NCBI RefSeq assembly: GCF_017355525.1
Contig: NZ_CP067395.1
Coordinates: 3,813,001 to 3,877,000, forward strand
Length of the DNA stretch: 64,000 bases
Direction: 5' to 3'
From: Lysobacter enzymogenes
Lineage (GTDB): Bacteria > Pseudomonadota > Gammaproteobacteria > Xanthomonadales > Xanthomonadaceae
Made by a program: the position numbers and the translations under genes. Under the pieces are notes generated by a model. It saw only the letters and a program-made list of their open reading frames with translations, was not told where the DNA came from and did not search any database. This document shows positions 45,655 to 54,470 of the stretch, piece by piece; position 1 is the first letter of the stretch; the number at the start of each line of letters is the position of its first letter.

Positions 45655-46403
45655 TGGCGTTGTTCGAAACCGTCCGCTCGCTGGGCCGCGCCGGCCTGTT
45701 CTCGTTGTCGGTGTTCCGCGCGTCCAAACCGACCGCGGATTTGTTCCGCGAGCTGGTGCGCGAGATCTACAAGATCGGCGCGCGTTCGCTGCCGATCATC
45801 GCCGTTGGCGGCGCGTTCGTGGGCTTGTCGGTGACCCTGCTGGGCTACCGCGCGCTCGATACCTACGGCGCGGCCAACCAAGTCAGCGCGATGCTCGGCC
45901 TCGGCCTGTACCGCGAGCTCGGCCCGGTGCTGACCGCGCTGCTGTTCATCGGCCGCGCCGGCAGCTCGATCGCGGCCGAACTGGGGCTGATGCGCGCGAC
46001 CGACCAGATCACCGCGCTCGGCCTGATGGCGATCGACCCGGTCGGCAAGGCGGTGGCGCCGCGGTTCTGGGCGGCGGTGCTGTGCGTGCCGCTGCTGACC
46101 GGCTTCTTCTGCAGCCTGGCGATCAGCGCGAGCTATTTCGAATCGGTCCACGTGATCGGCCTGGAGCCCGGGGTGTTCTGGCAGGTGCTCAAGGACAGCG
46201 TGGATTTCTTCGACGATTTCCTGATGGCGTTCGTGAAGTCGGCCGTGTTCGGCGGCACCGCGGCGCTGGTGGCGGCGTACGTGGGCTACCACGCCGAGCC
46301 GACCATCGAGGGCACCTCGGTGGCGACGACGCGCGCGGTGGTCAACGCCTCGCTGCTAGTGCTGATGTTCAACTTCGTGATGTCGGCATTCTTGTTCAAG
46401 TGA
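45654..46403 (+). CDS. mlaE: Phospholipid transport permease MlaE
   Basis: A 249-residue inner-membrane protein with the MlaE signature: GGAFVGLSVTLLGYRAL, YRELGPVLTALLFIGRAGSS, AAELGLMRATDQITALGLMA, and the final hydrophobic helices. The ATG overlaps the mlaF stop (TAATG). It forms the transmembrane dimer of the MlaFEDB complex. Confidence 0.95.
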   Translation: MALFETVRSLGRAGLFSLSVFRASKPTADLFRELVREIYKIGARSLPIIAVGGAFVGLSVTLLGYRALDTYGAANQVSAMLGLGLYRELGPVLTALLFIGRAGSSIAAELGLMRATDQITALGLMAIDPVGKAVAPRFWAAVLCVPLLTGFFCSLAISASYFESVHVIGLEPGVFWQVLKDSVDFFDDFLMAFVKSAVFGGTAALVAAYVGYHAEPTIEGTSVATTRAVVNASLLVLMFNFVMSAFLFK

Positions 46404-46405
46404 TG

Positions 46406-46526
46406 TTCCCTTCTCCCGCTTGCGGGAGAAGGTGCCCGAAGGGCGGATGAGGGCAGAACGAGGTGACCGGAGCTGCGCTGCGCGCGCCCCTCACCCCACC
46501 CCCTCTCCCGCACGCGGGAGAGGGGC
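46406..46526. repeat. Intergenic repeat within the mla operon, CTCCCGC...GCGGGAG family
   Basis: The segment begins TTCTCCCGCTTGCGGGAGAA and ends CTCTCCCGCACGCGGGAGAG, with GGTGCCCGAAGGGCGGATGA and a reverse-complement-like GCCCCTCACCCCACC between. This repeat form is common between genes of Xanthomonadaceae. Here it separates mlaE from mlaD by 209 bp and would fold into hairpins in the operon mRNA. Confidence 0.75.
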
Positions 46527-46612
46527 TTTCCGAATTTCGCTGTTGCCGTAGCAGACAAACCGTTTCCCCAGCCGCGTTGAACCGCGCGGGCTTTATCCCC
46601 AAGGTGGTGCCC

Positions 46613-47185
46613 ATGTCCGTCCGCAGTCCCCGCATCGAATTCGCCGTCGGCGCGTTCCTGCTGCTCGCCCTGGCCTCGCTGCTGGTGTTGGCGATCGCCT
46701 CCACCAACGGCAAGTTCGGCTTCGGCCGCGACAATTACGAGGTCACCGCCAAGTTCACCAGCATCGGCGCGCTGCGTCCGAACGCGCCGGTGAAGATCGG
46801 CGGCGTCAACGTCGGCCAGGTCGCCGATATTTCGCTGGACCCCAAGAGCTACGCCTCGGTGGTCACCCTGGCCATCGACAAGCGCTACAACAAGCTCTCG
46901 GCCGACACCTCGGCCGGCATCTTCACCAGCGGCCTGCTCGGCGAAAGCTATATCGGGTTGACCCCGGGCGGCGACCCGGACGACCTCAAGCCGGGCGACG
47001 AGATCTACCTGACCCAGCCAGCGATCGACCTGATCCAGCTGGTCGGCAAGTACATGTTCAGCGGCGGCGCGGCCGGCGGCGGCAACAACGCCAACGGCGC
47101 CGAAGCCGCCAAGCCGGCCGACGCCGGCACCCCCGATTACCTCAAGGGCGAACCCACCGCCCCCTCCAGCGAGAGCAAGCCATGA
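46613..47185 (+). CDS. mlaD: Phospholipid transport MCE-domain protein MlaD
   Basis: The 190-residue product has one N-terminal membrane helix (AVGAFLLLALASLLVLAIAS) and one MCE domain (FTSIGALRPNAPVKIGGVNV, then GLLGESYIGLTPGG). The C-terminal helix DLIQLVGKYMF and a Gly/Asn/Ala tail follow. It forms the hexameric periplasmic ring on MlaE. The ATG at 46613 lies 11 codons before the helix; it is the start consistent with MlaD length (about 180 residues). Confidence 0.94.
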   Translation: MSVRSPRIEFAVGAFLLLALASLLVLAIASTNGKFGFGRDNYEVTAKFTSIGALRPNAPVKIGGVNVGQVADISLDPKSYASVVTLAIDKRYNKLSADTSAGIFTSGLLGESYIGLTPGGDPDDLKPGDEIYLTQPAIDLIQLVGKYMFSGGAAGGGNNANGAEAAKPADAGTPDYLKGEPTAPSSESKP

Positions 47186-47844
47186 AGCGCATCCTGACCG
47201 CCTCCCTCCTCGCCTGCGCCCTGCTCGCCGGCGTTCCGTCCCTGGCCCTGGCCCAGGCCACCGCCGCGCCGGGCACCGCGCCGGCCGCCGGCATGCCGAG
47301 CGCGATGGTGCTGACCAACACCACCCGCATCCTGTCGACCCTGGAATCGCGCCGCGCCGAGTTCAGCAAGAACCGCGCCGCGCTGAGCCAGTTCGTGACC
47401 ACCGAGTTCAACCAGCTGTTCGACCGCGACTACGCCGCGCGGCTGGTGCTGGGCACCCACGGCCGCGGCGCCGCCGATGCCGACGTGGCCAACTTCGCCG
47501 ACGCGCTGACCAGCAGCCTGATGCAGCGCTACGGTTCGGCCCTGCTCGACTTCAACACCCGCCTGCAGGTGCGGATCAAGTCGGAAACCCCGCTGCGCAA
47601 CGGCGCCATCGTCAAGGTGTCGAGCGAGTTCCTGCGCCAGGGCGGCGAGCCGGTGCCGGTGGACTACCTGCTGCGCAAGACCGGCAACCAGTGGAAGGTG
47701 TTCGACGTGATGGTGGAAGGCGTCAGCTTCGTGCAGACCTTCCGCAACCAGTTCGACACGCCGCTGAGCCAGAAGTCGATCGCCCAGGTCGCCGCCGACA
47801 TCAAGGCCGGCAAGCTGCAGGCGCAGGCGAGCGGCAACAAGTGA
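47182..47844 (+). CDS. mlaC: Periplasmic phospholipid carrier MlaC
   Basis: A 220-residue secreted protein with signal peptide (MKRILTASLLACALLAGVPS ... LAQA). The MlaC/Ttg2D fold is recognised from FVTTEFNQLFDRDYAARLVL, the motif LMQRYGSALLDF and VDYLLRKTGNQWKVFDVMVE, and VSFVQTFRNQF. It carries lipids between the MlaA complex in the outer membrane and MlaFEDB. Its ATG overlaps the mlaD stop (ATGA). Confidence 0.94.
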   Translation: MKRILTASLLACALLAGVPSLALAQATAAPGTAPAAGMPSAMVLTNTTRILSTLESRRAEFSKNRAALSQFVTTEFNQLFDRDYAARLVLGTHGRGAADADVANFADALTSSLMQRYGSALLDFNTRLQVRIKSETPLRNGAIVKVSSEFLRQGGEPVPVDYLLRKTGNQWKVFDVMVEGVSFVQTFRNQFDTPLSQKSIAQVAADIKAGKLQAQASGNK

Positions 47845-48134
47845 GCGCGGCGGGCACCGCGGCCAGCGTGCGGCGCGACGGCGAGACGCTGGCGTTCGCC
47901 GGCGCGCTCGACCGCGCCGCGGCGGCCGCGTTGTGGCCGCAAGCGCGGCCGCTGGCGGCCGGCGCGCGCCGCTTCGACCTGACCGGCGTGGCCTCGGTCG
48001 ACAGCGCCGGCCTGGCGCTGTTGGCCGAACTGGCCGCGCAGGCGCCGGGCGTGGCGGTGGTCGGCGAGCCGGCCGGTCTGGCCGAGTTGCGCGCGGCCTA
48101 CCGCCTCGACGAATCGCTCGGCTTCGGCCGCTGA
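47841..48134 (+). CDS. mlaB: STAS-domain accessory protein MlaB
   Basis: A 97-residue STAS protein; core motif FDLTGVASVDSAGLALLAEL contains the usual D-S-x-G loop. Start is GTG at 47841, in a GTGA overlap with the mlaC stop. MlaB binds MlaF and stabilises the ABC complex. Confidence 0.88.
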   Translation: MSAAGTAASVRRDGETLAFAGALDRAAAAALWPQARPLAAGARRFDLTGVASVDSAGLALLAELAAQAPGVAVVGEPAGLAELRAAYRLDESLGFGR

Positions 48135-48244
48135 GGACCGCGCCGCCGTACCGCTGTCGCACATTCCCCCTCGTTGCGGTCGCCGACGCCCACGGACGTG
48201 GCCTGGCCGCCCCCACCGCTGTCCCGGAAGACTAGACTGCAACC

Positions 48245-49423
48245 ATGCGCCCCCACGCACTCCCTCTCGCGCTGGCCCTGGCCCTGGCCGCGCACACCGC
48301 TCCGGCCCTGGCGCAAGACGCCACGCCGGCCCTGCCGGGCGACAGCGCCGGCCTGATCATCGATGCGGCCGCGCTGGCCGCGGCAGCGCAGGCGAGCGCG
48401 GACGGCGCGGTCGACGCCAACGCCCCCGTGCAGACCGATTCGGCGCGCGCGCTGGCTTCGGCCGAAGCCGCCGCGACCGAGGCCGCCGCCGTCGACGCCG
48501 CCCAGGCAGCGCCGCACGAGGCGCCGTCGCTGGACTACGCCGTCGCCCAGGTCGACCCGGCCGCGACCGCCGCGCCGCCGCCGGCCGCCGCCGCGAGCGA
48601 CGACCCGCGCACCGACGCCGAACGCGACTTCGACGCGCTGTACGGCAGCCCGCAGCAGGAATACAACCCGGTCGCCGATCCCACCTTGCCGGCCCCGGCC
48701 AACGTGCCCGGCGGCTACGACCCGTGGGAGAAGTACAACCGCAAGATGCACCGCTTCAACAACGCGGTCGACCGCGGCGTGGCCAAGCCGCTGGCGCGCG
48801 CCTACACCAAGGTGGTGCCGCGGCCGGTGCGGCTGGGCGTCAGCAACTTCTTCAACAACCTCGGCCAGCCGGTGTCGATGGTCAATGCGCTGCTGCAGGG
48901 CAAGCCCAAGCAGGCGGCGCAGTCGCTGGGCCGGTTCGCGCTGAACACCACGCTCGGCATCGGCGGCATCTTCGACCCGGCCACCGCGGCCAAGCTGCCG
49001 AACCGCAGCGAGGACTTCGGCCAGACCTTGGGCGTGTGGGGCTGGAAGCGCTCGCGCTACCTGGAACTGCCGTTCTTCGGCCCGCGCACCGTGCGCGACG
49101 CCTTCGGCGCGGTCGGCGACGCCCCGCTGAGCCCGCTGCGCCGGATCGAGCGCGACCGCATCCGCATCGGCCTGCAGGGCCTGCAGCTGGTCGACATCCG
49201 CGCCCAGCTGCTGCCGCTGGACAACCTGCGCGAAGGCGCCGAAGACGAGTACGCGCTGGTGCGCGATTCGTGGATGCAGCGCCGCGATTACCAGATCTTC
49301 GGCGACCGCCTGGAGAAGAACGGCGAGACCCAGCTGCCGGATTACCTGCAGGACGACAGCAACCCGAGCGTGCCGGCGAACGCGATGCCGGTGATGCCGA
49401 CCGACGGCGCCGGCGTGCGCTGA
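48245..49423 (+). CDS. mlaA: MlaA/VacJ-family protein, unusual N terminus without lipobox
   Basis: The 392-residue product has the MlaA domain from about residue 158 (YDPWEKYNRKMHRFNNAVDR, RLGVSNFFNNLGQPVSMVNA, RFALNTTLGIGGIFDPAT, EDFGQTLGVWG). In front is a signal peptide ending APALAQD and a 120-residue Ala/Asp/Pro-rich segment with no fold. E. coli MlaA is a lipoprotein, but here no Cys follows the signal peptide, and an in-frame TAG four codons before the ATG (48233-48235) rules out an upstream lipobox. The protein may attach through its membrane-embedded helices or porin contacts instead. It is 110 bp after mlaB. Confidence 0.88.
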   Translation: MRPHALPLALALALAAHTAPALAQDATPALPGDSAGLIIDAAALAAAAQASADGAVDANAPVQTDSARALASAEAAATEAAAVDAAQAAPHEAPSLDYAVAQVDPAATAAPPPAAAASDDPRTDAERDFDALYGSPQQEYNPVADPTLPAPANVPGGYDPWEKYNRKMHRFNNAVDRGVAKPLARAYTKVVPRPVRLGVSNFFNNLGQPVSMVNALLQGKPKQAAQSLGRFALNTTLGIGGIFDPATAAKLPNRSEDFGQTLGVWGWKRSRYLELPFFGPRTVRDAFGAVGDAPLSPLRRIERDRIRIGLQGLQLVDIRAQLLPLDNLREGAEDEYALVRDSWMQRRDYQIFGDRLEKNGETQLPDYLQDDSNPSVPANAMPVMPTDGAGVR

Positions 49424-49446
49424 GGCGGTACAACAGCTGATACGCG

Positions 49447-49482
49447 AACGGCCCGGTTGCGAATCCGGGCCGTTTCGTTTTG
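49447..49482 (+). terminator. Intrinsic terminator of the mla cluster
   Basis: AACGGCCCGG (49447-49456) and CCGGGCCGTT (49465-49474) form a perfect 10-bp stem followed by TCGTTTT, 24 bp after the mlaA stop codon. Confidence 0.8.
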
Positions 49483-49507
49483 GTCGTTCGCGTTGTTGCG
49501 GTGGCTT

Positions 49508-49598
49508 CCTGTAGGAGCGGCGCGAGCCGCGACCGCGGGGTCGCACGCTCGCGTCGCAAGCGCGGTGGCGCGGTCGCGACTTGCGTCGCTCCTACAGG
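49508..49598. repeat. REP-like element, TGTAGGAGCGGCGCGAGCC family, copy 1
   Basis: The element opens CCTGTAGGAGCGGCGCGAGC and closes GCGACTTGCGTCGCTCCTAC plus AGG, near-complementary ends. Related sequences are at 54294-54358 and 60282-60378. It is between the mla terminator and rmuC. Confidence 0.8.
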
Positions 49599-49614
49599 GG
49601 GAAACGCGACAACG

Positions 49615-51228
49615 TCAGGTCGGGTCGGGTTCCGGCAAACCGGCCGCGCCTTCGATGGGCTGCGGGCCGTCGGGCTGCAACGCCTGGGCGTCGTCGACGG
49701 CCGCCGGCAACGCCAGCGGCGCCGAAGCGTCTTCGCTTTCGCCCCCGTCTTCGTCCAGCGCCGACTCCACCAGCTTCGCCGGCATCGCCTTGTTCGGCTT
49801 GACCCCCAGCTCGCGCAGCATCTCGGCCTGGCGGATCGCATTGCCTTTGCCGCGGCCGAGCTTGTCGCGCGCGGCTTCCAGGGTCTTGTTGGCGCCGTCG
49901 AGCTGGCTCGCGGCCTTGTCCAGGTCGGCCACGAACGCGGCCAGCTTGTCGTACAGCAGCGCGCCGCGCTTGGCGATCTCCTGCGCGTTGCGGCTCTGCG
50001 CTTCCTGCCGCCACAGGTGCTTGACCGTGCGCAGCACGAACAGCAGCGTCGACGGGCTCACCATCAGCACGTTGCGGTCCCAGCCTTCCATGAACAAGCC
50101 GCGGTCGTTGGCGACGGCGAGCATGAACGCCGGTTCGATCGGCACGAACATCAGCACGAAGTCGAGCGAACGCAGGCCGTACAGCTCCTGGTAACGCTTC
50201 TCCGACAGGCCGCGCATGTGCTGGCGCATCGATTCGATGTGGCGCTTGAGCGCGCGCGAACGGGTGTCCTCGTCTTCGGCGCTGACGAACTGTTCGTAGG
50301 CGACCAGCGACATCTTGGCGTCGACGATCATGTGCCGGTCTTCGGGCAGGTGCAGGGTCACGTCGGGGCGGCGTTCGCCGTCCTCGGTGCCGTGGCTTTC
50401 CTGCACGTCGTATTCCTCGCCCTTGCGCAGGCCGGCCGATTCCAGCACCCGCTCGAGCACCAGCTCGCCCCAGGCGCCCTGGGCCTTGTTCGAGCCCTTG
50501 AGCGCGGTGGTGAGGTTCTTGGCGTCTTCGCTGAGCGACTGGTTCAGCGCCATCAGCTGGCGCACCTGTTCGCCGAGCGCGGTGCGGTCGCGGGTTTCGT
50601 TGTCGTAGACGGTCTCGACCCGGGTCTGGAACTCGGCCAGCTTCTGCTGCAACGGGTCGAGCAGCTGGCCCAGGTGGCTGCGGTTCTGCTCGGTGAAGCG
50701 GCGGCTCTTCTCTTCCAGGATCTCGTTGGCGAGGTTGCGGAACTGCGCGCTGAGTTCGTCGCGCACCTCGCGCAGCTGGGCGATCTTCTCGTTCGCCTGG
50801 CCGCGCTCGGCGTCCAGTTGGGTGGCCATGCGGCCGAGTTCGACCGTGCGCCGGTTGAGGTCGCCGGCCAGCGCGTCGCGTTCGCGTTCGAGCTGCTCGA
50901 ACTCCAGGCGCAGGCGCTGCAAGGCCTGCTGCTCCTTGTCGAGCTCGGCGCCGCTGCGGCCGATGGCTTCGCGCAGCAGGCCGCTGTCGCGCTGCAACTG
51001 GTTGCGCTGCGCGTCCAGTTCGTCGAGCCGCGACTGCAGTTCGGGAATGCGCGCGCAGCGCTCGGCGAGCTGGGCGCGCTCGGTGTGGGCGGCGGCGAGC
51101 TGGGCGCCGAGTTCGGCGCGCGCGGCGGCGTGCGCGCGCGCGGCGCCGGCGCGGGCCAGCAGCCAGGCCAGCGCGGCGGAGGCCGCGGCGGCGACGAGAA
51201 CGGCGGCGACGACGAAAGCTGGGGACAT
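49615..51228 (-). CDS. rmuC: DNA recombination protein RmuC
   Basis: The 537-residue product has one N-terminal membrane helix (FVVAAVLVAAAASAALAWLL), a long coiled coil (about residues 40-220), and the RmuC domain (GSNKAQGAWGELVLERVLES, DVTLHLPEDRHMIVDAKMSL, FVLMFVPIEPAF, NVLMVSPSTLLFVLRTV). RmuC is a predicted nuclease that limits inversions at short inverted repeats. The ATG at 51226-51228 places the helix at residues 4-23; earlier in-frame ATGs add noise. Confidence 0.95.
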   Translation of the reverse strand: MSPAFVVAAVLVAAAASAALAWLLARAGAARAHAAARAELGAQLAAAHTERAQLAERCARIPELQSRLDELDAQRNQLQRDSGLLREAIGRSGAELDKEQQALQRLRLEFEQLERERDALAGDLNRRTVELGRMATQLDAERGQANEKIAQLREVRDELSAQFRNLANEILEEKSRRFTEQNRSHLGQLLDPLQQKLAEFQTRVETVYDNETRDRTALGEQVRQLMALNQSLSEDAKNLTTALKGSNKAQGAWGELVLERVLESAGLRKGEEYDVQESHGTEDGERRPDVTLHLPEDRHMIVDAKMSLVAYEQFVSAEDEDTRSRALKRHIESMRQHMRGLSEKRYQELYGLRSLDFVLMFVPIEPAFMLAVANDRGLFMEGWDRNVLMVSPSTLLFVLRTVKHLWRQEAQSRNAQEIAKRGALLYDKLAAFVADLDKAASQLDGANKTLEAARDKLGRGKGNAIRQAEMLRELGVKPNKAMPAKLVESALDEDGGESEDASAPLALPAAVDDAQALQPDGPQPIEGAAGLPEPDPT

Positions 51229-51556
51229 CCGGGACTCGGGAGCGAAAACGAAAGGAGGCGGGCGCGTTGCCGCGCGGCAGGCGGGCCGTCCGTGCCCGAG
51301 GCCCCGCGCGGCGGCGGGGCGTGCAGGCACGAGCGGCGTGCCTAGTCTAAGGGCCAGTCTAAACGGGTGAGTCTCACGCCCTGCGACCGGCGGCGGCCGG
51401 GCGGGGCGGCGCAGCAACTGCGTTGGCGGTCACAAATCGCGCGCAAGCTGCGGGTCCGTTGTTCCATACGGAACGGCACTGACGGCCGCGGCTGTGCCAA
51501 TCTTGGCCGCAGCCGTCGGGCGGCGCAGGCCCGTCCCATGCACACAAGGCCCGCCC
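51229..51556. other. Divergent region between rmuC and a small unknown gene
   Basis: 328 bp of GC-rich sequence; the only distinctive feature is a near palindrome GTTCCATACGGAAC (about 51461-51474). No gene supported. Promoters for both flanking genes should lie here. Confidence 0.4.
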
Positions 51557-51880
51557 ATGGACCCGCGAGACCCACGACTGTACGCCGACCCGCGCGGCGT
51601 CTGGCGCGACGACGGCGCCGGCCGCGTGCACGGCATCCGCTGGCGCGATATCGACGGCATCGACGGCTACGCCATCGACGCGGCCGAGCGCCGGCTGATC
51701 TACGTCGAACTCGGCACCGCCAGCGGCGAGCGCCTGGAACTGCGCACCGACTGGCCCGGCTACGCCGACGTCGCGCGCGCGCTCAGCGCGCACCTGCCCG
51801 GGCTCGACCTGGACGCGCTGCAGCGGCTCGAACAGGCGCGCCCGGACGACCCGCCGGCGATCCTGTGGTGGCGCGATTGA
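51557..51880 (+). CDS. Conserved-looking hypothetical protein, 107 residues
   Basis: The product (MDPRDPRLYADPRGVWRDDG start) has alternating strand pattern (VHGIRWRDIDGIDGYAIDAA, then YVELGTASGERLELRTDWPG) and ends in ALSAHLPGLDLDAL. It is cytoplasmic, acidic and not recognised; a PH-like or small beta fold is possible from the pattern. The ATG at 51557 starts it. Overlap of its end with the next gene suggests translational coupling. Confidence 0.6.
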   Translation: MDPRDPRLYADPRGVWRDDGAGRVHGIRWRDIDGIDGYAIDAAERRLIYVELGTASGERLELRTDWPGYADVARALSAHLPGLDLDALQRLEQARPDDPPAILWWRD

Positions 51881-52152
51881 CGGCGGCCGCGCCGAGCCCG
51901 GCGCCGGCCGAGCTGCGCAAGCTCAGCCAGCGCGACTGGTCCTGGACCCTGTACGGCGCCGGCGAGCGCCGCTTCCTGTCGGTGCTGTGCGGGACGGTGG
52001 CGACCTACGAGCTGACCGTCGAACTGGCGCCGCCCGAGCGCGAACGCATCGGCGAGATCGGTTTCCTCGACGCGTTCGCGAACGAAGTCGCCTACCGCCC
52101 GACCCAGTGGCACCCGCGCCACCTGCGCGATTTCCGCGCGCCGCCCGAATAA
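51868..52152 (+). CDS. Hypothetical protein, about 94 residues
   Basis: The frame with product ELRKLSQRDWSWTLYGAGER ... ERIGEIGFLDAFANEVAYRP ... HPRHLRDFRAPPE looks real: its codon use and the pattern of aromatic residues are protein-like. It overlaps the preceding gene's 3' end. Start is uncertain: GTG at 51868 (or 51865) or TTG at 51877, which would give a TTGA overlap. Function unknown. Confidence 0.5.
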   Translation: MARLTAAAPSPAPAELRKLSQRDWSWTLYGAGERRFLSVLCGTVATYELTVELAPPERERIGEIGFLDAFANEVAYRPTQWHPRHLRDFRAPPE

Positions 52153-52167
52153 GCGCGGCGCTGCCGC

Positions 52168-53337
52168 TCAGTCCAGCACGCGGCAGAACACCGCCTTCAG
52201 ATAACGCGACTCCGGCACCTGCGCCAGCCACGGGTGGTCGGCGCCGGCGCCGGCCACGCGCAGCACCTGCACGGTGCGGCCGGCGTAGAACGCGGCGCGG
52301 CGCAGCATGTCGAGGAACTGGTCCTCGCTGACCAAGCCGGTGCACGAGAACGTCGCGAACAAACCGCCGGGCTTGACCACGCTGAGCGCCAGCTTGTTCA
52401 TGTCGAGGTATTTCTTCAGCGCGGGAATGACCTGCTCGCGGTCGCGGGTCATCTTGGCCGGGTCGAGGATGACCACGTCGAAGCGTTCGCCCGCGTTGCC
52501 CATGTCGCGCAGGTACGGAAAGATGTCGGCCTGGACGAACTTGACGTGGGCGTTGTTGAGCTTGGCGTTGGCCTTGGCGATGTTGATGACGTCGGCGTCG
52601 ATGTCCACGCCGATCACTTCCTCGGCGCCGCGCGCCTTGGCGTAGACGCCGAAACCGCCGGTGTTGCAGCACAGGTCGAGCACGCGCTTGCCGGCGACCT
52701 GCTGCGACAGCCATTCGCGATTCTCGCGCTGGTCGGCGAAGAAGCCGGTCTTGTGCGCGCCGGCCGGGTCGGCGCGGAACTTGATGCCGTACTCGGTGAT
52801 GGTCGCCGGCGGCACCGCTTCGGTGCCGCGGAAATCGAAGCTTTCCTGCTTCTGCACGTGCTCGTCGGCGAAGGCGTAGAAACGGCAGCCGGGGAACTGC
52901 GCGCGCAGCGCGTCGTAGATCCACTCGCGGTGGCGGAACGCGCCGGCGCTGAAGTATTCGACCACGAGCAGATCGCCGTAGCGGTCCACGACCAGGCCGC
53001 TGATGCCGTCGCCCTCGCTGTGGACCACGCGCCAGGCGTCGCTGATTTCGTCGAGCCTGAGCACGTCGCGGCGCAGCGACACGGCCGCGGCGATCTTGCG
53101 CGCGAACCAGTCGGCGTCGACCGCCACGTCGGGGTCGTTCTCGAGCATGCGCAGGGCGATGCGCGAATGGCCGTTGTAGAAGCCGCGGCCGATCCACACG
53201 CCGTCCACGCCGACCACATCGACGATGGCGCCGGGCTTGGGGCGCTGGGCCGGCTTGTCGACCAGGCGCTGGAAGATCCAGGGGTGGGTGGATTTCCAGG
53301 CGTTCTTGAGGCGTACGGTGGGGAGTTCGGTAGTCAT
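52168..53337 (-). CDS. rlmI: 23S rRNA (cytosine-C5) methyltransferase RlmI-type
   Basis: The 389-residue product has an N-terminal PUA domain (LKNAWKSTHPWIFQRLVDKP, GFYNGHSRIALRML) and a class I SAM-dependent domain (VLDLCCNTGGFGVYAKARGA, FDVVILDPAKMTR, FATFSCTGLV). The catalytic cysteine candidate is in SCTGLV. RlmI methylates C1962 in 23S rRNA. Start ATG at 53335-53337 begins MTTELPTVRLKNAW and is well placed. Genes on both sides are unrelated. Confidence 0.92.
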   Translation of the reverse strand: MTTELPTVRLKNAWKSTHPWIFQRLVDKPAQRPKPGAIVDVVGVDGVWIGRGFYNGHSRIALRMLENDPDVAVDADWFARKIAAAVSLRRDVLRLDEISDAWRVVHSEGDGISGLVVDRYGDLLVVEYFSAGAFRHREWIYDALRAQFPGCRFYAFADEHVQKQESFDFRGTEAVPPATITEYGIKFRADPAGAHKTGFFADQRENREWLSQQVAGKRVLDLCCNTGGFGVYAKARGAEEVIGVDIDADVINIAKANAKLNNAHVKFVQADIFPYLRDMGNAGERFDVVILDPAKMTRDREQVIPALKKYLDMNKLALSVVKPGGLFATFSCTGLVSEDQFLDMLRRAAFYAGRTVQVLRVAGAGADHPWLAQVPESRYLKAVFCRVLD

Positions 53338-53463
53338 CGCGCCATTCTACCGGGCCGCGCGCCCGGGCCCGGACTGCGAACCCCGGCCCAATCCCGCCGG
53401 CGGGACAAAGAAGCCCAGCCCGGCCGGCTTGTTTTGCCGCGGCCGGGTGCCAATCTGCTTCGT

Positions 53464-54246
53464 ATGCACCTGCCCACCGACGCCCCGATCCCCGACACCC
53501 CGGCGCAGCGCAAGGCCGACCGCTCGCGCCTGACCCGGGCCCTCAACGCCAGCCTGGCCTTCGTGCTGGTGCTGGCGGCGGTGTTCGCCGCCCAGAGCGG
53601 CTTCGACATCCGCCCGTTCACGGTCCAGCCGTGGTCGGCCGAAGGCCTGCTCGGGATCCTGACCGCGCCGCTGCTGCACGGTTCGGTCGAGCACCTGGCC
53701 GCCAACGCGACCTCGCTGCTGCTGCTCGGCACCCTGGCCGGCGCGGTCTATCCCAAGGCCACGTTGCGCGCGCTGCCGGTGATCTGGCTGGGGTCGGGGC
53801 TCGGCGCGTGGCTGCTCGGCGAAGCCGGGAGCCATCATTTGGGCGCCAGCGGCCTCACCCATGGCTTCATGTTCCTGGTCATGACCCTGGGCCTGCTGCG
53901 CCGCGACCGCCCGTCGATCGCCGCGGCGATGATCGCCTTCCTGCTCTACGGCGGCATGCTGCTGACCGTGCTGCCGCGCGAAGCCGGGGTGTCCTGGCAG
54001 GCCCACCTCGGCGGCGCCGTCGCCGGCGTGGCCTCGGCGTTCGCCTTCCGCCTGCGCGACCCGCTGCCGCCGCGCAAGCGCTACAGCTGGGAAGACGAGG
54101 AAGACGCCGAACTGGTGCCGCTCAACGACGAACTGGAACCGCCGAGCCCGCGCAACGTGCCGGTGCTGTGGAACCGGCCGGAGCCGCGCGATGTGCAGGC
54201 GGGGGTGGTGTTGCGGTTTCCGCCGCGCGAACCGCCGGTGGAGTGA
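53464..54246 (+). CDS. Rhomboid-family intramembrane serine protease
   Basis: The 260-residue product has about six membrane helices. The catalytic serine is S129 in HLGASGLTHG, and the histidine is H181 in SWQAHLGGAVAG, giving the rhomboid Ser-His dyad. The family N at the helix-2 position is in LAANATSLLLLG. A soluble acidic tail of about 65 residues ends the protein. The ATG at 53464 fits; upstream open frame is antisense to rlmI. Confidence 0.87.
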   Translation: MHLPTDAPIPDTPAQRKADRSRLTRALNASLAFVLVLAAVFAAQSGFDIRPFTVQPWSAEGLLGILTAPLLHGSVEHLAANATSLLLLGTLAGAVYPKATLRALPVIWLGSGLGAWLLGEAGSHHLGASGLTHGFMFLVMTLGLLRRDRPSIAAAMIAFLLYGGMLLTVLPREAGVSWQAHLGGAVAGVASAFAFRLRDPLPPRKRYSWEDEEDAELVPLNDELEPPSPRNVPVLWNRPEPRDVQAGVVLRFPPREPPVE

Positions 54247-54293
54247 GAGCGATGACGACTCGCCGGCGTCGGGGTTCGTCGTCGTTGTGTTTT

Positions 54294-54358
54294 CGCGGTC
54301 GCAGCTCGCGCAGCTCCTACAGCGGCTTCCTGTAGGAGCTGCGCGAGCTGCGACCGCG
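54294..54358. repeat. Perfect palindromic repeat, 29-bp arms
   Basis: The arms (54294-54322 and 54330-54358), beginning CGCGGTCGCAGCTCGCGCAG, are exact complements, with loop CGGCTTC. It carries the CCTGTAGGAGC core of the family at 49508 and 60282 but is more compact. It follows the rhomboid gene and may also act as a processing or termination hairpin. Confidence 0.85.
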
Positions 54359-54470
54359 GACCTGCCGCCGCCGCGAACGCCCCATCGCGGCGACGCAACC
54401 AACGGCATTTGCGCGCGACGTCGCCGGCCTCCATCCTCGGCCGCCTCCCGTCACGACCCGGCCCACGCCC

